DNA of 64,000 nt from Pseudomonas graminis. GTDB lineage: Bacteria; Pseudomonadota; Gammaproteobacteria; Pseudomonadales; Pseudomonadaceae. Each line of letters starts with the position of its first letter. The stretch's first letter is position 1. This document shows positions 10,513-20,083 of the stretch, one piece after another. The notes below the pieces were generated by a model. It was not told the DNA's origin and ran no database searches. It worked only from the letters and a program-made list of their open reading frames with translations. The stretch spans positions 219,873-283,872 of the forward strand of contig NZ_SOCR01000006.1 of assembly GCF_004364335.1 (NCBI RefSeq), written 5' to 3'. The position numbers were made by a program, and so were the translations under genes.

Positions 10513-11631
10513 ATGTCCGCGATAACTGTAGATCCATCCACAGCCTCAACGCCCCTAACGGCAGACGGGCTGACTGACCTTGCCCAATCGATCAAGGCGT
10601 GGGGGCGCGAGCTCGGCTTTCAGCAAGTCGGCATCTCGGGGCTGGACCTGGCTGAGCACGAGCAGCATCTCGAACGCTGGCTCGAAGCGGGTTACCACGG
10701 CGAGATGGACTATATGGCAGCGCACGGCAGCAAACGTTCGCATCCGGACGAGTTGGTGCCGGGAACGCTGCGCGTGGTGTCGTTGCGCATGGACTATCTG
10801 CCCGGTGACACGCAGATGGCTCAGTTGCTGGGGCAGCCCGAGAAAGCCTATGTTTCCCGTTACGCGCTGGGCCGTGATTACCACAAGCTGATCCGCAAGC
10901 GCGTGCAGCAACTGGCGGAGCGCATTCAACAGGCCATTGGGCCATTCGGGTTTCGCGCGTTCGTTGACAGCGCACCGGTGCTGGAGAAGGCCATCGCCGA
11001 ACAGGCCGGGCTGGGCTGGATCGGCAAGAACACCCTGGTGCTCAATCGCAAGGCCGGCAGTTATTTCTTCCTCAGCGAGCTGTTCGTCGACCTGCCGCTG
11101 CCGGTAGACGCGCCACACGTCACCGAGCATTGCGGGCGCTGCACGGCGTGCCTGGACGTATGCCCGACCAACGCTTTCGTCGGACCTTATGTACTGGATG
11201 CGCGAAAGTGCATTTCCTATCTGACCATCGAGCTGAAGACGTCGATCCCCGAGGACTTGCGTGCGCTGATCGGCAATCGGGTGTTCGGCTGTGATGACTG
11301 CCAGATCGTCTGCCCGTGGAATCGCTTCGCCCGGCCGACCGATCAGACGGACTTCAAACCTCGCCACGGTCTTGATAACGCTGAATTGACGACGCTGTTT
11401 TTGTGGGATGAAACGACCTTCCTGAGCAACACCGAAGGTTCACCGTTGCGGCGCGCCGGGTATGAACGCTGGCTGAGAAATCTGGCGGTGGGACTGGGCA
11501 ACGCGCCGTCCACCATCTCTGTGATCGAAGCGCTTAAAGCGCGGCGGGAGCATCCGTCAGAGATGGTGCGCGAGCATGTGCAGTGGGCGTTGCGGCAGCA
11601 TGAAGGCAGGACAGCAGCGCGCATCCTGTAG
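10513..11631 (+). CDS. queG: QueG, epoxyqueuosine reductase
   Basis: QueG is the cobalamin-dependent Fe-S enzyme that makes queuosine from epoxyqueuosine at the wobble base of GUN-decoding tRNAs. The 372-residue protein contains the two ferredoxin-type cysteine clusters, CGRCTACLDVCPTNAF and CDDCQIVCPWN, and the family segment EQAGLGWIGKNTLVLN. The ATG at 10513 (MSAITVD) follows a TCCTCCTTGC leader and matches homologues; an in-frame extension upstream is an antisense shadow of nnr. The TAG stop falls inside a REP element. Confidence 0.95.
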   Translation: MSAITVDPSTASTPLTADGLTDLAQSIKAWGRELGFQQVGISGLDLAEHEQHLERWLEAGYHGEMDYMAAHGSKRSHPDELVPGTLRVVSLRMDYLPGDTQMAQLLGQPEKAYVSRYALGRDYHKLIRKRVQQLAERIQQAIGPFGFRAFVDSAPVLEKAIAEQAGLGWIGKNTLVLNRKAGSYFFLSELFVDLPLPVDAPHVTEHCGRCTACLDVCPTNAFVGPYVLDARKCISYLTIELKTSIPEDLRALIGNRVFGCDDCQIVCPWNRFARPTDQTDFKPRHGLDNAELTTLFLWDETTFLSNTEGSPLRRAGYERWLRNLAVGLGNAPSTISVIEALKARREHPSEMVREHVQWALRQHEGRTAARIL

Positions 11632-11653
11632 GAGCGCGCTTGCCCGCGAAGAC
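11627..11653 (+). repeat. Single REP element (type A) supplying the queG stop
   Basis: The sequence TGTAGGAGCGCGCTTGCCCG and the following CGAAG are the common Pseudomonas REP core. The first TAG of GTAGGAG is the in-frame stop of queG, so the repeat abuts the coding region exactly. No inverted partner is close by. Confidence 0.8.
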
Positions 11654-11730
11654 GCTAGAACATTCATCATCGCAATGTCTGGCGCACTGCAATCGCAGCC
11701 CAATGCGACCATGGAAGCATTACTCCCTGC

Positions 11731-12342
11731 TCAATGCCCGTCCTTGTAGACAAACTTGGGCATTTCCCAGCGAAACCGGATCGCCAGCAGCCGCAGCAAC
11801 AGCCCGCCAAACAGCGTGATCAGCGTGCCCTGTTCCACCGGCAACCCGGCGTACTGACACAGTAAAAAGCACCACGCGGCGGCGAACGATACGCTGGCAT
11901 ACAGCTCGCGGCGGAAGATGAGGGGGATGTCGTTGCAGAAAATGTCCCGCAGGATCCCGCCAAACACACCGGTGATCACCCCGCTCACGGCGGCGACGGT
12001 CATGCTCAAGCCCATGTCCAGCGCGGTCATGCAACCGATCAGTGTAAACGCCACCAATCCCAGCGCATCGAGCACCAGAAACAGCGAGCGCAGATGGCGC
12101 ATCAACGGTGCGATGAAAATGGTCACCAGCGCCGCAATGCTGGTGAGGATCAGGTATTCCGGGTGCTTGACCCACGTCAGCGGGTAATGCCCCAGCAGCA
12201 CGTCGCGAACCGAACCGCCGCCCAACGCCGTGATGCACGCGATCAGCACCACGCCGAACCAGTCCATTCCGCGACGGCCTGCGGACAGCGCGCCGGTCAT
12301 GGCTTCGGCCGTAATGGCGATCAGGTAGAGCATCAACAACAT
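11731..12342 (-). CDS. TRIC-type / UPF0126 (YicG) inner-membrane protein
   Basis: This 203-residue protein is almost entirely hydrophobic with about six to seven predicted membrane helices arranged as two homologous halves, each carrying a Gly-rich GGGSVRDVLLG or GGILRDIFC signature; these are the hallmarks of the UPF0126 family, related to trimeric intracellular cation channels. The substrate in bacteria is not established. I chose the ATG at 12342 (MLLMLYLIAITAEAMTGAL) over 12390, because homologues start there and the first helix begins at once. It converges on queG. Confidence 0.88.
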   Translation of the reverse strand: MLLMLYLIAITAEAMTGALSAGRRGMDWFGVVLIACITALGGGSVRDVLLGHYPLTWVKHPEYLILTSIAALVTIFIAPLMRHLRSLFLVLDALGLVAFTLIGCMTALDMGLSMTVAAVSGVITGVFGGILRDIFCNDIPLIFRRELYASVSFAAAWCFLLCQYAGLPVEQGTLITLFGGLLLRLLAIRFRWEMPKFVYKDGH

Positions 12343-12459
12343 GGCGGCAGTCCCTGCGAGAAAGGGGGCGCAGTCTAACCACTCGACCAAGGCACCAAAA
12401 GAGAGCGTTAGCGTTACGCGCTCTCCCGGCGACCACGATTGGCCGCCAGAGCCCTGTCA

Positions 12460-12996
12460 TCAGGACTTGATGAAGTGCTCGCGGTAGAAGCGCAGCTCGG
12501 CGATCGACTCACGGATATCGTCCAGCGCCAGGTGGGTGCTGCCCTTCTTGAACTTGAGGTCAGGCGACCAGCGTGCGGCCAGTTCCTTGAGGGTCGAAAC
12601 GTCGAGGTTGCGGTAGTGAAAGTAGTTTTCCAGCGTTGGCATGCGCTTGTACAGGAAGCGACGGTCCTGGCAGATGCTGTTGCCGCAGATAGGCGAACTG
12701 CGCTCGGGGACCCATTGCTTGATGAACTCAAGCGTCATGGCCTCGGCTTCGTCGTTGGAGATTTTGCTGTCGCGCACGCGCTGGGTCAGGCCGGAACCGC
12801 CGTGCTGGCGAGTGTTCCATTCGTCCATGCCGTTCAGAAGCTCGTCGCTCTGGTGAACCGCGATGACCGGGCCCTCGGCGAGGGTGTTAAGTTCGCTGTC
12901 GGTGATGATGGTTGCCATCTCGATGATGACGTCGTTATCAGGGTCCAGACCGGTCATTTCCAGGTCGATCCAGATCAGGTTCTGTTTGTTCTGCAT
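12460..12996 (-). CDS. orn: Oligoribonuclease
   Basis: Orn is the essential 3'-5' exoribonuclease that degrades 2-5 nt RNAs and, in Pseudomonas, pGpG from c-di-GMP turnover. The 178-residue protein shows the DEDDh signature: D11 and E13 in WIDLEMTG, a central Asp in [13 protein letters not shown], and the terminal [10 protein letters not shown]. Length is typical. The ATG is preceded by GAGGAG. It is divergent from rsgA with a 113-bp gap, the same arrangement as in other Pseudomonas. Confidence 0.97.
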   Translation of the reverse strand: MQNKQNLIWIDLEMTGLDPDNDVIIEMATIITDSELNTLAEGPVIAVHQSDELLNGMDEWNTRQHGGSGLTQRVRDSKISNDEAEAMTLEFIKQWVPERSSPICGNSICQDRRFLYKRMPTLENYFHYRNLDVSTLKELAARWSPDLKFKKGSTHLALDDIRESIAELRFYREHFIKS

Positions 12997-13109
12997 ATGT
13001 CGGCTCCTCAGCGTTGGCGCGCAGTTTAGCCCACCCGGGCGTGCTAGACTCGCCCGCGCTTTATCAAATCAGCACCTTTATGCGTCTTCAAACGGAACAC
13101 TGAACACCC

Positions 13110-14141
13110 ATGGCCAAACGCCAACTCAATCGCCGCCAGAACTGGCGCATCGAAAAGATTCAGGGCGAGCGCGCAGCGCGTGCCGCCAAACGTGAATCAA
13201 CCGCTCTCGAAACGCTGGAAGGCGGCGATCTCGGTCCCGAGCAAACGGGCCTGGTCATCGCGCACTTTGGCGTGCAGGTAGAAGTCGAAGCGCAGGACGG
13301 CGAGCTGCAGGGTCAGGTTTTCCGCTGCCACTTGCGTGCCAACCTGCCCGCATTGGTGACCGGCGACCGAGTCGTCTGGCGCGCTGGCAATCAGGGCATC
13401 GGCGTCATCGTTGCGCAGTTGCCCCGCGATACAGAATTGAGCCGCCCGGACAGCCGGGGCCAACTCAAGCCGGTCGCTGCCAACGTTGACCTGATCGTCA
13501 TCGTCTTTGCGCCGATGCCCGAACCCCACGCCAATCTGATCGACCGCTACCTGGTGGCCGCTGAGCATGCGGGGATTCGCCCGTTGTTGCTGCTGAACAA
13601 ATTCGACTTGATCGACGATCAGAATGCGCCTGCGCTCAATGCGCTGCTGGCGGTGTACCGCACGTTGGGTTATCCGGTGCTGGAAGTGTCGGCCCACCAC
13701 GGCGATGGCATGCAGCAGTTACAGGACCAGCTGGATGGCCACATCAGTGTGTTCGTCGGTCAGTCCGGCGTCGGCAAATCCTCGCTGGTCAACAGCCTGC
13801 TGCCGGAAGTCGGCACGCGCGTCGGGCCGTTGTCGGAGTATTCGGGCCAGGGCACGCACACCACGACCACCGCGCGCCTGTTCCATTTCCCGCGCGGCGG
13901 CGACCTGATCGACTCACCGGGTATTCGTGAATTCGGCCTGGGCCACGTCAGCCGTGCAGACGTCGAAGCAGGCTTCATCGAGTTCAACGACCTGCTCGGC
14001 CGATGCCGCTTCCGCGACTGCAAACACGACCGTGAACCCGGTTGTGCGTTGTTGCAGGGGCTTGCAGACGGCCGCGTGCAGCAGCAGCGCATGAACAGCT
14101 ATCGCTCGATCATCGCAAGCCTGCCGGAAAGCAGTTACTGA
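13110..14141 (+). CDS. rsgA: RsgA, small ribosomal subunit biogenesis GTPase
   Basis: RsgA is a GTPase that checks late 30S maturation and releases RbfA. The 343-residue protein has an N-terminal OB fold, a circularly permuted G domain (G4 LNKFDLI comes before G1 [10 protein letters not shown], followed by DSPGIREFG), and a C-terminal zinc site ([14 protein letters not shown]). A basic N-terminal extension ([19 protein letters not shown]) is usual in gamma-proteobacteria. The start is the ATG at 13110; no strong Shine-Dalgarno is visible. Confidence 0.96.
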   Translation: MAKRQLNRRQNWRIEKIQGERAARAAKRESTALETLEGGDLGPEQTGLVIAHFGVQVEVEAQDGELQGQVFRCHLRANLPALVTGDRVVWRAGNQGIGVIVAQLPRDTELSRPDSRGQLKPVAANVDLIVIVFAPMPEPHANLIDRYLVAAEHAGIRPLLLLNKFDLIDDQNAPALNALLAVYRTLGYPVLEVSAHHGDGMQQLQDQLDGHISVFVGQSGVGKSSLVNSLLPEVGTRVGPLSEYSGQGTHTTTTARLFHFPRGGDLIDSPGIREFGLGHVSRADVEAGFIEFNDLLGRCRFRDCKHDREPGCALLQGLADGRVQQQRMNSYRSIIASLPESSY

Positions 14142-14180
14142 CGGGCGCCGCCCAGTGCGGCGCTGGTGTCCGAGATCAAT

Positions 14181-14267
14181 TGTGGGAGCCGGCTTGCTGG
14201 CGAATGCGGTGGATCCGTTAAGCTGCCGTGCCTGACCTGACGCGTTCGCCAGCAAGCCGGCTCCTAC
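14181..14267. repeat. REP inverted pair (BIME, type B)
   Basis: Two near-identical arms in opposite orientation, 14181-14206 and 14242-14267, share the core GGAGCCGGCTTGCTGGCGAA and its complement, separated by about 35 bp. They form a classic Pseudomonas BIME between the convergent genes rsgA and motB. Confidence 0.88.
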
Positions 14268-14307
14268 GGACTTCACCGTTCCGGATGAAAGGGTTTAAGA
14301 GCGCAAA

Positions 14308-14340
14308 CAAAAACGCCGCGATCATCGCGGCGTTTTTGTG
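14308..14340. terminator. Bidirectional terminator between rsgA and motB
   Basis: The stem CGCCGCGAT pairs with ATCGCGGCG and is flanked by AAAAA on the left and TTTTT on the right, so it can terminate both the plus-strand rsgA and the minus-strand motAB transcript. Confidence 0.92.
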
Positions 14341-14355
14341 TCTGCAACCCAGGTA

Positions 14356-15411
14356 TCAGTTCTTGGTTTCGTCGATCTTCAGCTGGCCCTGATCGAAGAT
14401 GTTCAGCTTCTGCCGAATCTCGTGGGGCTGGGCGTAAGCCTGCGGATCAACTGCCGGTGTGGAAATCGACGCCCCCGGCTGATTGGCCGGTGCGGTAGCG
14501 CCAGGTGCCGGCAGTGGCGCAGCGGCGCCTGGGGCATCCGGCGTTTGCGGTGCTTCACCAGAATTCTGCGCGCCTTCAATACGCTGCTGCGCTTTCTTGG
14601 TCATCACCACAATGTCGATGCGACGGTTGATCGGATTTTGCGGGTGCTCCTTGTCATACAGTGCCGAAGACGCATAACCCACTACGCGCGCCACCTGCTG
14701 ATCCGGATAACCTCCCGCGAGCAGCGCACGGCGAGCAGCGTTCGCTCGACCGGACGACAGCTCCCAGTTGCCGAAGCCATTGTTGCCGACAAAAGGCGTC
14801 GCGTCGGTGTGACCACTGATGCTGACTTTGTTCGGCACCGCTTTGATGGTGTCGGCCATGGCCAACAAAATGTCTTCGAAATACGGTTTGAGCTTCGCAC
14901 TGCCGATGTCAAACATCGGGCGGTTTTCGGCATCCGTGATCTGGATGCGCAAGCCGTCCTGGGTGATCTCGAACAGGATCTGGTCCTTGAACTTCGCCAG
15001 TTGCGGATTTTCGTTGATCTTGGTCTGCAGCTCTTGCATCAGCATCTCCAGACGGTCCTGCTCGACCTGCTCGGCGGCGGCGTCCTGCTGGTCCGCATCG
15101 ACCGGCACGCGATCCGGGGCCGGAGTGGATTGCACCTCCGGGTTGAGCGTCTGGTTAGGGGACATTTCGGGCGAACCGCCCAGGTCAATCACGTAAGGCG
15201 AGCCGCTGTCGGAAAACCCGACCGGGTCCTTGAAGTAACCGGCGATGGCGAGCAGTTGTTCGGGCGTGGCCGAAGACATCAGCCACAGCACCAGGAAGAA
15301 CGCCATCATCGCCGTCGCGAAGTCGGCAAATGCGATTTTCCAGGCGCCGCCGTGATGCCCTCCGCCGTAGCGCTTGACGCGCTTTATGATGATCGGCTGA
15401 TTATTTTCCAT
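14356..15411 (-). CDS. motB: MotB, flagellar stator protein
   Basis: MotB anchors the stator to peptidoglycan and forms the proton channel with MotA. The 351-residue protein has a basic N-terminus, one membrane helix (FADFATAMMAFFLVLWLM) containing the essential proton-carrying Asp at D30, a periplasmic linker, and an OmpA-like peptidoglycan-binding domain (SISGHTDATPF). The C-terminus is a Pro/Ala-rich tail. It starts three bases after the motA stop. Confidence 0.96.
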   Translation of the reverse strand: MENNQPIIIKRVKRYGGGHHGGAWKIAFADFATAMMAFFLVLWLMSSATPEQLLAIAGYFKDPVGFSDSGSPYVIDLGGSPEMSPNQTLNPEVQSTPAPDRVPVDADQQDAAAEQVEQDRLEMLMQELQTKINENPQLAKFKDQILFEITQDGLRIQITDAENRPMFDIGSAKLKPYFEDILLAMADTIKAVPNKVSISGHTDATPFVGNNGFGNWELSSGRANAARRALLAGGYPDQQVARVVGYASSALYDKEHPQNPINRRIDIVVMTKKAQQRIEGAQNSGEAPQTPDAPGAAAPLPAPGATAPANQPGASISTPAVDPQAYAQPHEIRQKLNIFDQGQLKIDETKN

Positions 15412-15414
15412 GGA

Positions 15415-16266
15415 TCAACGACCGCGAACAGCTTGTTCCAGCTCGCTGAAGCTGGGGCGATGGGCCGGATACAGAACCTTGCGACCGAACTCCACGGCCA
15501 GCGAAGGCGGTACGCCGGACGCTGACGCTACGAGCGACGCCTTGATCGATTCATAGACGTTCATTTCTTCCTTGGCATCGTGGGCCAGGGAAGTGGCCAA
15601 CGGGCCGAAGAAACCGTACGCCGCGAGAATACCGAAGAACGTACCGACCAGGGCCGCACCGACGTGCATGCCGATCGCCGCTTTGTCGCCGGAACCCAGG
15701 GAGGCCATGGTCACCACGATACCCAGTACCGCAGCAACGATACCGAAGCCTGGCATGGCATCGGCAACACCGGTCACTGCGTGGGAAGGATGCTCGAGCT
15801 CTTCTTTCATGCTCAGCAGTTCCATGTCGAACAAGCCTTCCAGCTCGTGGGGCGCCATGTTGCCGGAGGACATGATGCGCAGGTAATCGCAGATGAAGGC
15901 GATCATGCGGGTGTCTTTGAGCACGCCAGGGTATTTGGCGAAAATCGGGCTGTTCTCAGGCTCTTCGATGTCGCCTTCGATGGCCATCATGCCTTCGCGA
16001 CGACTCTTGTTGAGGATCTCGTAGACCAGGCCCAGCACTTCGAGGTAATAGCCGTGGGTGAACCGGGTGCTGAACATCTTCAAGGACTTCTTGATGACCA
16101 GCATGGTCATATAGCCCGGGTTGGCTTGCAGGAATGCACCCAGCGCCGCACCGCCGATGATCATGACCTCGAAAGGCTGGATCAACGCAGCGATCTGACC
16201 GTGGGACAGTACGTATCCGCCGAGAACGCTCGCGAAAACGACGATGATGCCGATAATTTTTGCCAT
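15415..16266 (-). CDS. motA: MotA, flagellar stator protein
   Basis: MotA forms the stator ring around MotB and transmits torque to FliG. The 283-residue protein has four membrane helices and the long cytoplasmic loop between helices 2 and 3; the helix 3 region with PGFGIVAAVLGIVVTM is characteristic of the family. It is the first gene of the motAB operon, about 70 bp downstream of a FliA-type promoter. Confidence 0.96.
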   Translation of the reverse strand: MAKIIGIIVVFASVLGGYVLSHGQIAALIQPFEVMIIGGAALGAFLQANPGYMTMLVIKKSLKMFSTRFTHGYYLEVLGLVYEILNKSRREGMMAIEGDIEEPENSPIFAKYPGVLKDTRMIAFICDYLRIMSSGNMAPHELEGLFDMELLSMKEELEHPSHAVTGVADAMPGFGIVAAVLGIVVTMASLGSGDKAAIGMHVGAALVGTFFGILAAYGFFGPLATSLAHDAKEEMNVYESIKASLVASASGVPPSLAVEFGRKVLYPAHRPSFSELEQAVRGR

Positions 16267-16335
16267 AGGTAGAAAATACTTACTGAGTCGGGTTCATGGT
16301 CATTGTGCGAGAAGCGCTTGAAACTCTTGTCCTGC

Positions 16336-16362
16336 TTATCGGCATGAATGCGCCAGACTATA
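16336..16362 (-). promoter_or_regulatory. FliA (sigma-28) promoter of motAB
   Basis: The minus strand reads TATAGTCT, eleven bases, then GCCGATAA. The -10 matches the sigma-28 consensus in all eight positions and the -35 matches TAAAGTTT in six of eight, at consensus spacing. It lies about 70 bp upstream of motA, as expected for a late flagellar operon. Confidence 0.85.
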
Positions 16363-16477
16363 GTCAGATCACAGGAAAATGCTGACCGAGGTGTCGCGCC
16401 GGACGTTGCGCCACCAAGGCCAGCATGAAGCCAGTATCTAACATCGATCTAACCTCCCAGCCGTACGGGTGTTGTGA

Positions 16478-18013
16478 ATGCAATCAGATAAAGCTTCTTC
16501 GCTACCTGTCCCGCGCACCCTGGATCACTGGATCAAACAGCTCGACGGCATCGCCTTGCCCGTGCCTGCGGTGGCGTATCAGCGCGTACAGGCGGCATTG
16601 ACCGACAGTCGACGCTCGCTGCGCGATATTGCCGATCTCATGCAGGACAGCCCTGCGCTGGTGCTCAACGTTTTGCGCGAAGCCAACCTGAACAGCCCCG
16701 CCACAGCCCAGCCTGCGGAGAGTCTTGAAGTCGCCATCAACCGATTGGGGCTGGCGCGCACCGAAGCGCTGTTGGCGCGCCTGCCCAGTGTCGATGCACG
16801 GGATATCCCGGTGGCGTTGCGTCAGATCCAGATGATCAGTCAGCACGCCATGCAACAGGCTTACGGCCTGTTCGCCAATCAACTGGCCCGGCTGTGGCAG
16901 GACATCCATTTGGGCAGCCTGTTGTTCCTCTCGCCGCTGTGGCCGATGGCACTGGCGCATCCCAAACTGCTGGAAGAGTGGGAATTGCGGGTTATCCACA
17001 AGGGCGAGTGCGCGAAGACTGTGGAAAACGCGCTGTTTGGCGTGCGGCTGGTGCATTTGTGTCAGGCGCTGGCGCGGCACTGGCGCCTGCCGATCTGGGT
17101 GACCCAGGGCTACGATCTGCTGACCTCCCAGCAACGCAATCTGGTGAGAGTGCTGCGTATCGCCCACAGCAACAGCGACCCGCTCAAACAGCAACAGCAA
17201 CTCGACGCTGACCTGCCGCTGCGACGCTGGCTCAATCAGCCCGCCAATACGATTCTGCTGGCCAACGGTCTCGCGCTGTCGGCGCACCAGGCCTGGGACA
17301 CACCGCACAACCTGCGCTGGCAGCTGCTGACCAGCCTGTATCTGCAACAGTCACTGGATGATCTGCAACAGCAGGTTCACCAGAACGCAGCGGCCAGCGC
17401 GCGTCAGCATGGCGGCCCGGACGTCTGGCACCCGGCGCAGGCTTTGCTCTGGCCGTGGAATGCACGACGAGTGCACAACGGCTTGCTACCCGCCCCACCA
17501 CCCTCGCCCGACGCCTTGCAGCTGTGGCGCAAGCACTGCGCGGATCTGCTGAAAGAGCCCGGCATTTTCATCAACGCGATACACCTGACCACCTGCGCCC
17601 GGGATGCCCTGGTGGCAGCGGGGATGCAGCGGGTGGTTTTGCTGATGACCGATCGCAAGACCGACAGCCTGCGCGTGCATCAGATCGCGGGAGTGGACAA
17701 GTCGGCCGCTGCGTTGCTGGTCCCTTACAAAGACAGCACCGTGCTGCAACGCCTGCTCGCCCAACCCACACAATTGCGCCTGACGCCGGCCAACAACGCT
17801 CAGTTTTCGGCGCTGCTGCCAGCGCAACTGCGCAATCTGTTCAGCGGGGAACACCTGCTGATTCGCTCACTGGCCAGTAATGGCCGTGTGGTGATGATGG
17901 TGGTGGCCGACCAGGGCGGCGTGCCGTTTCCCGAAGTCTCTGTACAGGCTTTCGGAAGAACCGGTCAGTGCATCGAGAAAGCCCTCACCACCTTTAGCCA
18001 TCGCAATGGCTGA
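16478..18013 (+). CDS. HDOD domain protein
   Basis: The 511-residue soluble protein has an N-terminal HDOD domain (about 20-230; begins ALPVPAVAYQRVQAAL and continues DSPALVLNVLREAN), a catalytically inactive HD relative found in signalling proteins. The C-terminal half is less recognisable and may be a GAF-like sensor fold (VLLMTDRKTDSLRV). HDOD proteins in Pseudomonas are tied to stress and motility signalling, but the role of this one is unknown. It is divergent from motA, with 211 bp between them, and monocistronic or followed by the rhodanese gene 46 bp later. Confidence 0.8.
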   Translation: MQSDKASSLPVPRTLDHWIKQLDGIALPVPAVAYQRVQAALTDSRRSLRDIADLMQDSPALVLNVLREANLNSPATAQPAESLEVAINRLGLARTEALLARLPSVDARDIPVALRQIQMISQHAMQQAYGLFANQLARLWQDIHLGSLLFLSPLWPMALAHPKLLEEWELRVIHKGECAKTVENALFGVRLVHLCQALARHWRLPIWVTQGYDLLTSQQRNLVRVLRIAHSNSDPLKQQQQLDADLPLRRWLNQPANTILLANGLALSAHQAWDTPHNLRWQLLTSLYLQQSLDDLQQQVHQNAAASARQHGGPDVWHPAQALLWPWNARRVHNGLLPAPPPSPDALQLWRKHCADLLKEPGIFINAIHLTTCARDALVAAGMQRVVLLMTDRKTDSLRVHQIAGVDKSAAALLVPYKDSTVLQRLLAQPTQLRLTPANNAQFSALLPAQLRNLFSGEHLLIRSLASNGRVVMMVVADQGGVPFPEVSVQAFGRTGQCIEKALTTFSHRNG

Positions 18014-18059
18014 CGGCTGAGCTACAATTCGCAACCTTTTCGCGATCCGGAGACGCTAG

Positions 18060-18875
18060 ATGTCTGCCTTTTCAAGCTTGCCGCTGGTCATCGAGCCCGC
18101 AGACCTGCAAGCACGCCTCAGCGCGCCAGAGCTTATTCTGGTCGACCTGACCAGCCCGGCCCGCTACGAGGCCGGGCACATCCCGGGTGCCCGATTCGTC
18201 GATCCGAAACGCACGCAACTGGGCCTGCCACCTGCGCCGGGGCTGCTGCCCTCGCACGCACATCTGGAAGCGCTGTTCGGCGAACTGGGCCACAACCCTG
18301 ACGCGGTGTACGTGGTTTATGACGACGAAGGCGGTGGCTGGGCCGGTCGGTTCATCTGGCTGCTCGACGTCATCGGACACAAAAAGTATCACTATATCGA
18401 CGGTGGCCTGCTCGCCTGGCAAGCCGAAGGCCTGCCACTGTCGACAGAGGTGCCAAAAGCAGTCGGCGGTCCGGTTTCGCTGACCTTGCACGACGAGCCC
18501 ACGGCCACCCGCGAATACCTGCAAAGCCGCCTCGGCGCCGCTGACCTGGCGATTTGGGACGCTCGCGCACCAACTGAATATTCCGGCGAAAAAGTCGTCG
18601 CCGCCAAGGGAGGCCACATTCCCGGCGCCGTGAATTTCGAGTGGACCGCCGGCATGGACCAGGCACGCCACCTGCGCATCCGCAAGGACATGCCGCAGAT
18701 CCTCAAAGACCTGGGCATCACCCCGGAGAAAGAAATCATTACTCACTGCCAGACCCATCACCGCTCGGGCTTCACCTATCTGGTGGCCAAGGCGCTGGGC
18801 TACCCGAGGGTCAAGGGCTACGCCGGCTCCTGGGGCGAGTGGGGCAACCATCCTGACACTCCGGTCGAGAAATAA
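18060..18875 (+). CDS. Sulfurtransferase, tandem rhodanese (RhdA/SseA type)
   Basis: The protein (271 residues) has two rhodanese domains; the N-terminal one lacks a catalytic Cys, and the C-terminal one has the active loop CQTHHRSG with C230, identical to the loop of Azotobacter RhdA. It transfers sulfane sulfur from donors such as thiosulfate to acceptors such as cyanide or thiols. A GGAG lies just before the ATG. The same gene precedes psd in P. aeruginosa. Confidence 0.93.
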   Translation: MSAFSSLPLVIEPADLQARLSAPELILVDLTSPARYEAGHIPGARFVDPKRTQLGLPPAPGLLPSHAHLEALFGELGHNPDAVYVVYDDEGGGWAGRFIWLLDVIGHKKYHYIDGGLLAWQAEGLPLSTEVPKAVGGPVSLTLHDEPTATREYLQSRLGAADLAIWDARAPTEYSGEKVVAAKGGHIPGAVNFEWTAGMDQARHLRIRKDMPQILKDLGITPEKEIITHCQTHHRSGFTYLVAKALGYPRVKGYAGSWGEWGNHPDTPVEK

Positions 18876-18935
18876 AACCGGCGCCCGACATGGCGCAGCT
18901 CCGTATTCCCCTTTTCGAACGTTTTAGGAATCTTG

Positions 18936-19799
18936 ATGAAACAGCGTCTGTTTATCCTTTTCCAGTATCTGCTTCCCCATCATCTGCTGTCGCAACTGGC
19001 CGGCTGCGTGGCCGAATGCCGCGTGCGCTGGTTCAAGAACGCTTTCACGCAGTGGTTTGCGCGCCGCTATCAGGTCGACATGTCCCAGGCTCAGGTCGAG
19101 GACATCACCGGTTATCAGCACTTCAATGATTTCTTCACCCGCGCTCTAAAGCCTGGCGCGCGCCCATTGGACCCAACGCCGGGCGCGATCCTTTCCCCTG
19201 CCGACGGTGCGGTCAGCCAACTGGGCCCCATCGAACACGGCCGGATTTTTCAGGCCAAAGGCCACAGCTACAGCGTACTGGAACTGCTGGGCGGCGACGC
19301 GCGCCTGTCCGCGCCGTTCATGGGTGGCGAATTCGCAACCGTTTATCTGTCACCGAAGGATTATCACCGCGTTCACATGCCGCTCGCCGGCACCCTGCGC
19401 GAGATGGTCTACGTGCCAGGCCGGCTGTTCTCGGTAAACCAGACCACCGCGGAAAACGTGCCGGAGCTGTTCGCCCGTAACGAGCGCGTGGTGTGCCTGT
19501 TCGACACCGAACGCGGTCCGATGGCCGTCGTGCTGGTCGGCGCCATGATCGTTGCCTCGATTGAAACCGTGTGGGCAGGTCTGGTCACGCCGCCCAAGCG
19601 CGAGCTCAAGACTTTCCGCTACGACGAAGCAGCGCGCGCGCCTATTCATCTGGAAAAGGGGGCTGAGCTGGGTCGCTTCAAACTGGGCTCCACGGCCATC
19701 GTGCTGTTCGGCCCGAATCAGGTGAAGTGGTCCGAGCTGCTGGCGGCCGGTTCGCCCGTTCAGATGGGTCAGGGCCTCGCGCTGCCGATGCAGGCCTGA
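18936..19799 (+). CDS. psd: Phosphatidylserine decarboxylase proenzyme
   Basis: Psd converts phosphatidylserine to phosphatidylethanolamine at the inner membrane. The 287-residue proenzyme has the LGST self-cleavage motif, with scission expected between G251 and S252 to create the pyruvoyl group, plus the other members of the serine-protease-like triad, D90 (in SPADG) and H147 (in YHRVHMP). I use the ATG at 18936; a TTG codon directly upstream would add one residue. It follows the rhodanese by 60 bp. Confidence 0.96.
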   Translation: MKQRLFILFQYLLPHHLLSQLAGCVAECRVRWFKNAFTQWFARRYQVDMSQAQVEDITGYQHFNDFFTRALKPGARPLDPTPGAILSPADGAVSQLGPIEHGRIFQAKGHSYSVLELLGGDARLSAPFMGGEFATVYLSPKDYHRVHMPLAGTLREMVYVPGRLFSVNQTTAENVPELFARNERVVCLFDTERGPMAVVLVGAMIVASIETVWAGLVTPPKRELKTFRYDEAARAPIHLEKGAELGRFKLGSTAIVLFGPNQVKWSELLAAGSPVQMGQGLALPMQA

Positions 19800-20083
19800 T
19801 TCTTGCCTTAACTAATACCTATGGGGCGTGATGCTGTTTTTCTGGCGCGAACTGCTTTGAGCCGTCGCGCAGCATGACGCTTCATCAGGGATTGCGGGGC
19901 TGGGTGCAGGACAATGTGCCCAAGCTGCGACGGTTGCAGGATGCTGCTAGAGTCCAGTGGTCAGCGCTGTAGGAAACTTCGCTTTCTGTGGACGTAAATG
20001 TGCTCTTTTCGCTCGGCGAGGGTGATGGCCCCGGAGCTCGACGCCGCCGTTCAGGCCTGTAGTTGTTGGAGTTTGCCTGTCAC
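19800..20083. other. Intergenic region, no gene found
   Basis: These 284 bp between psd and the PilZ-like gene contain no open frame with coding character, no REP element and no clear terminator. Confidence 0.5.
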
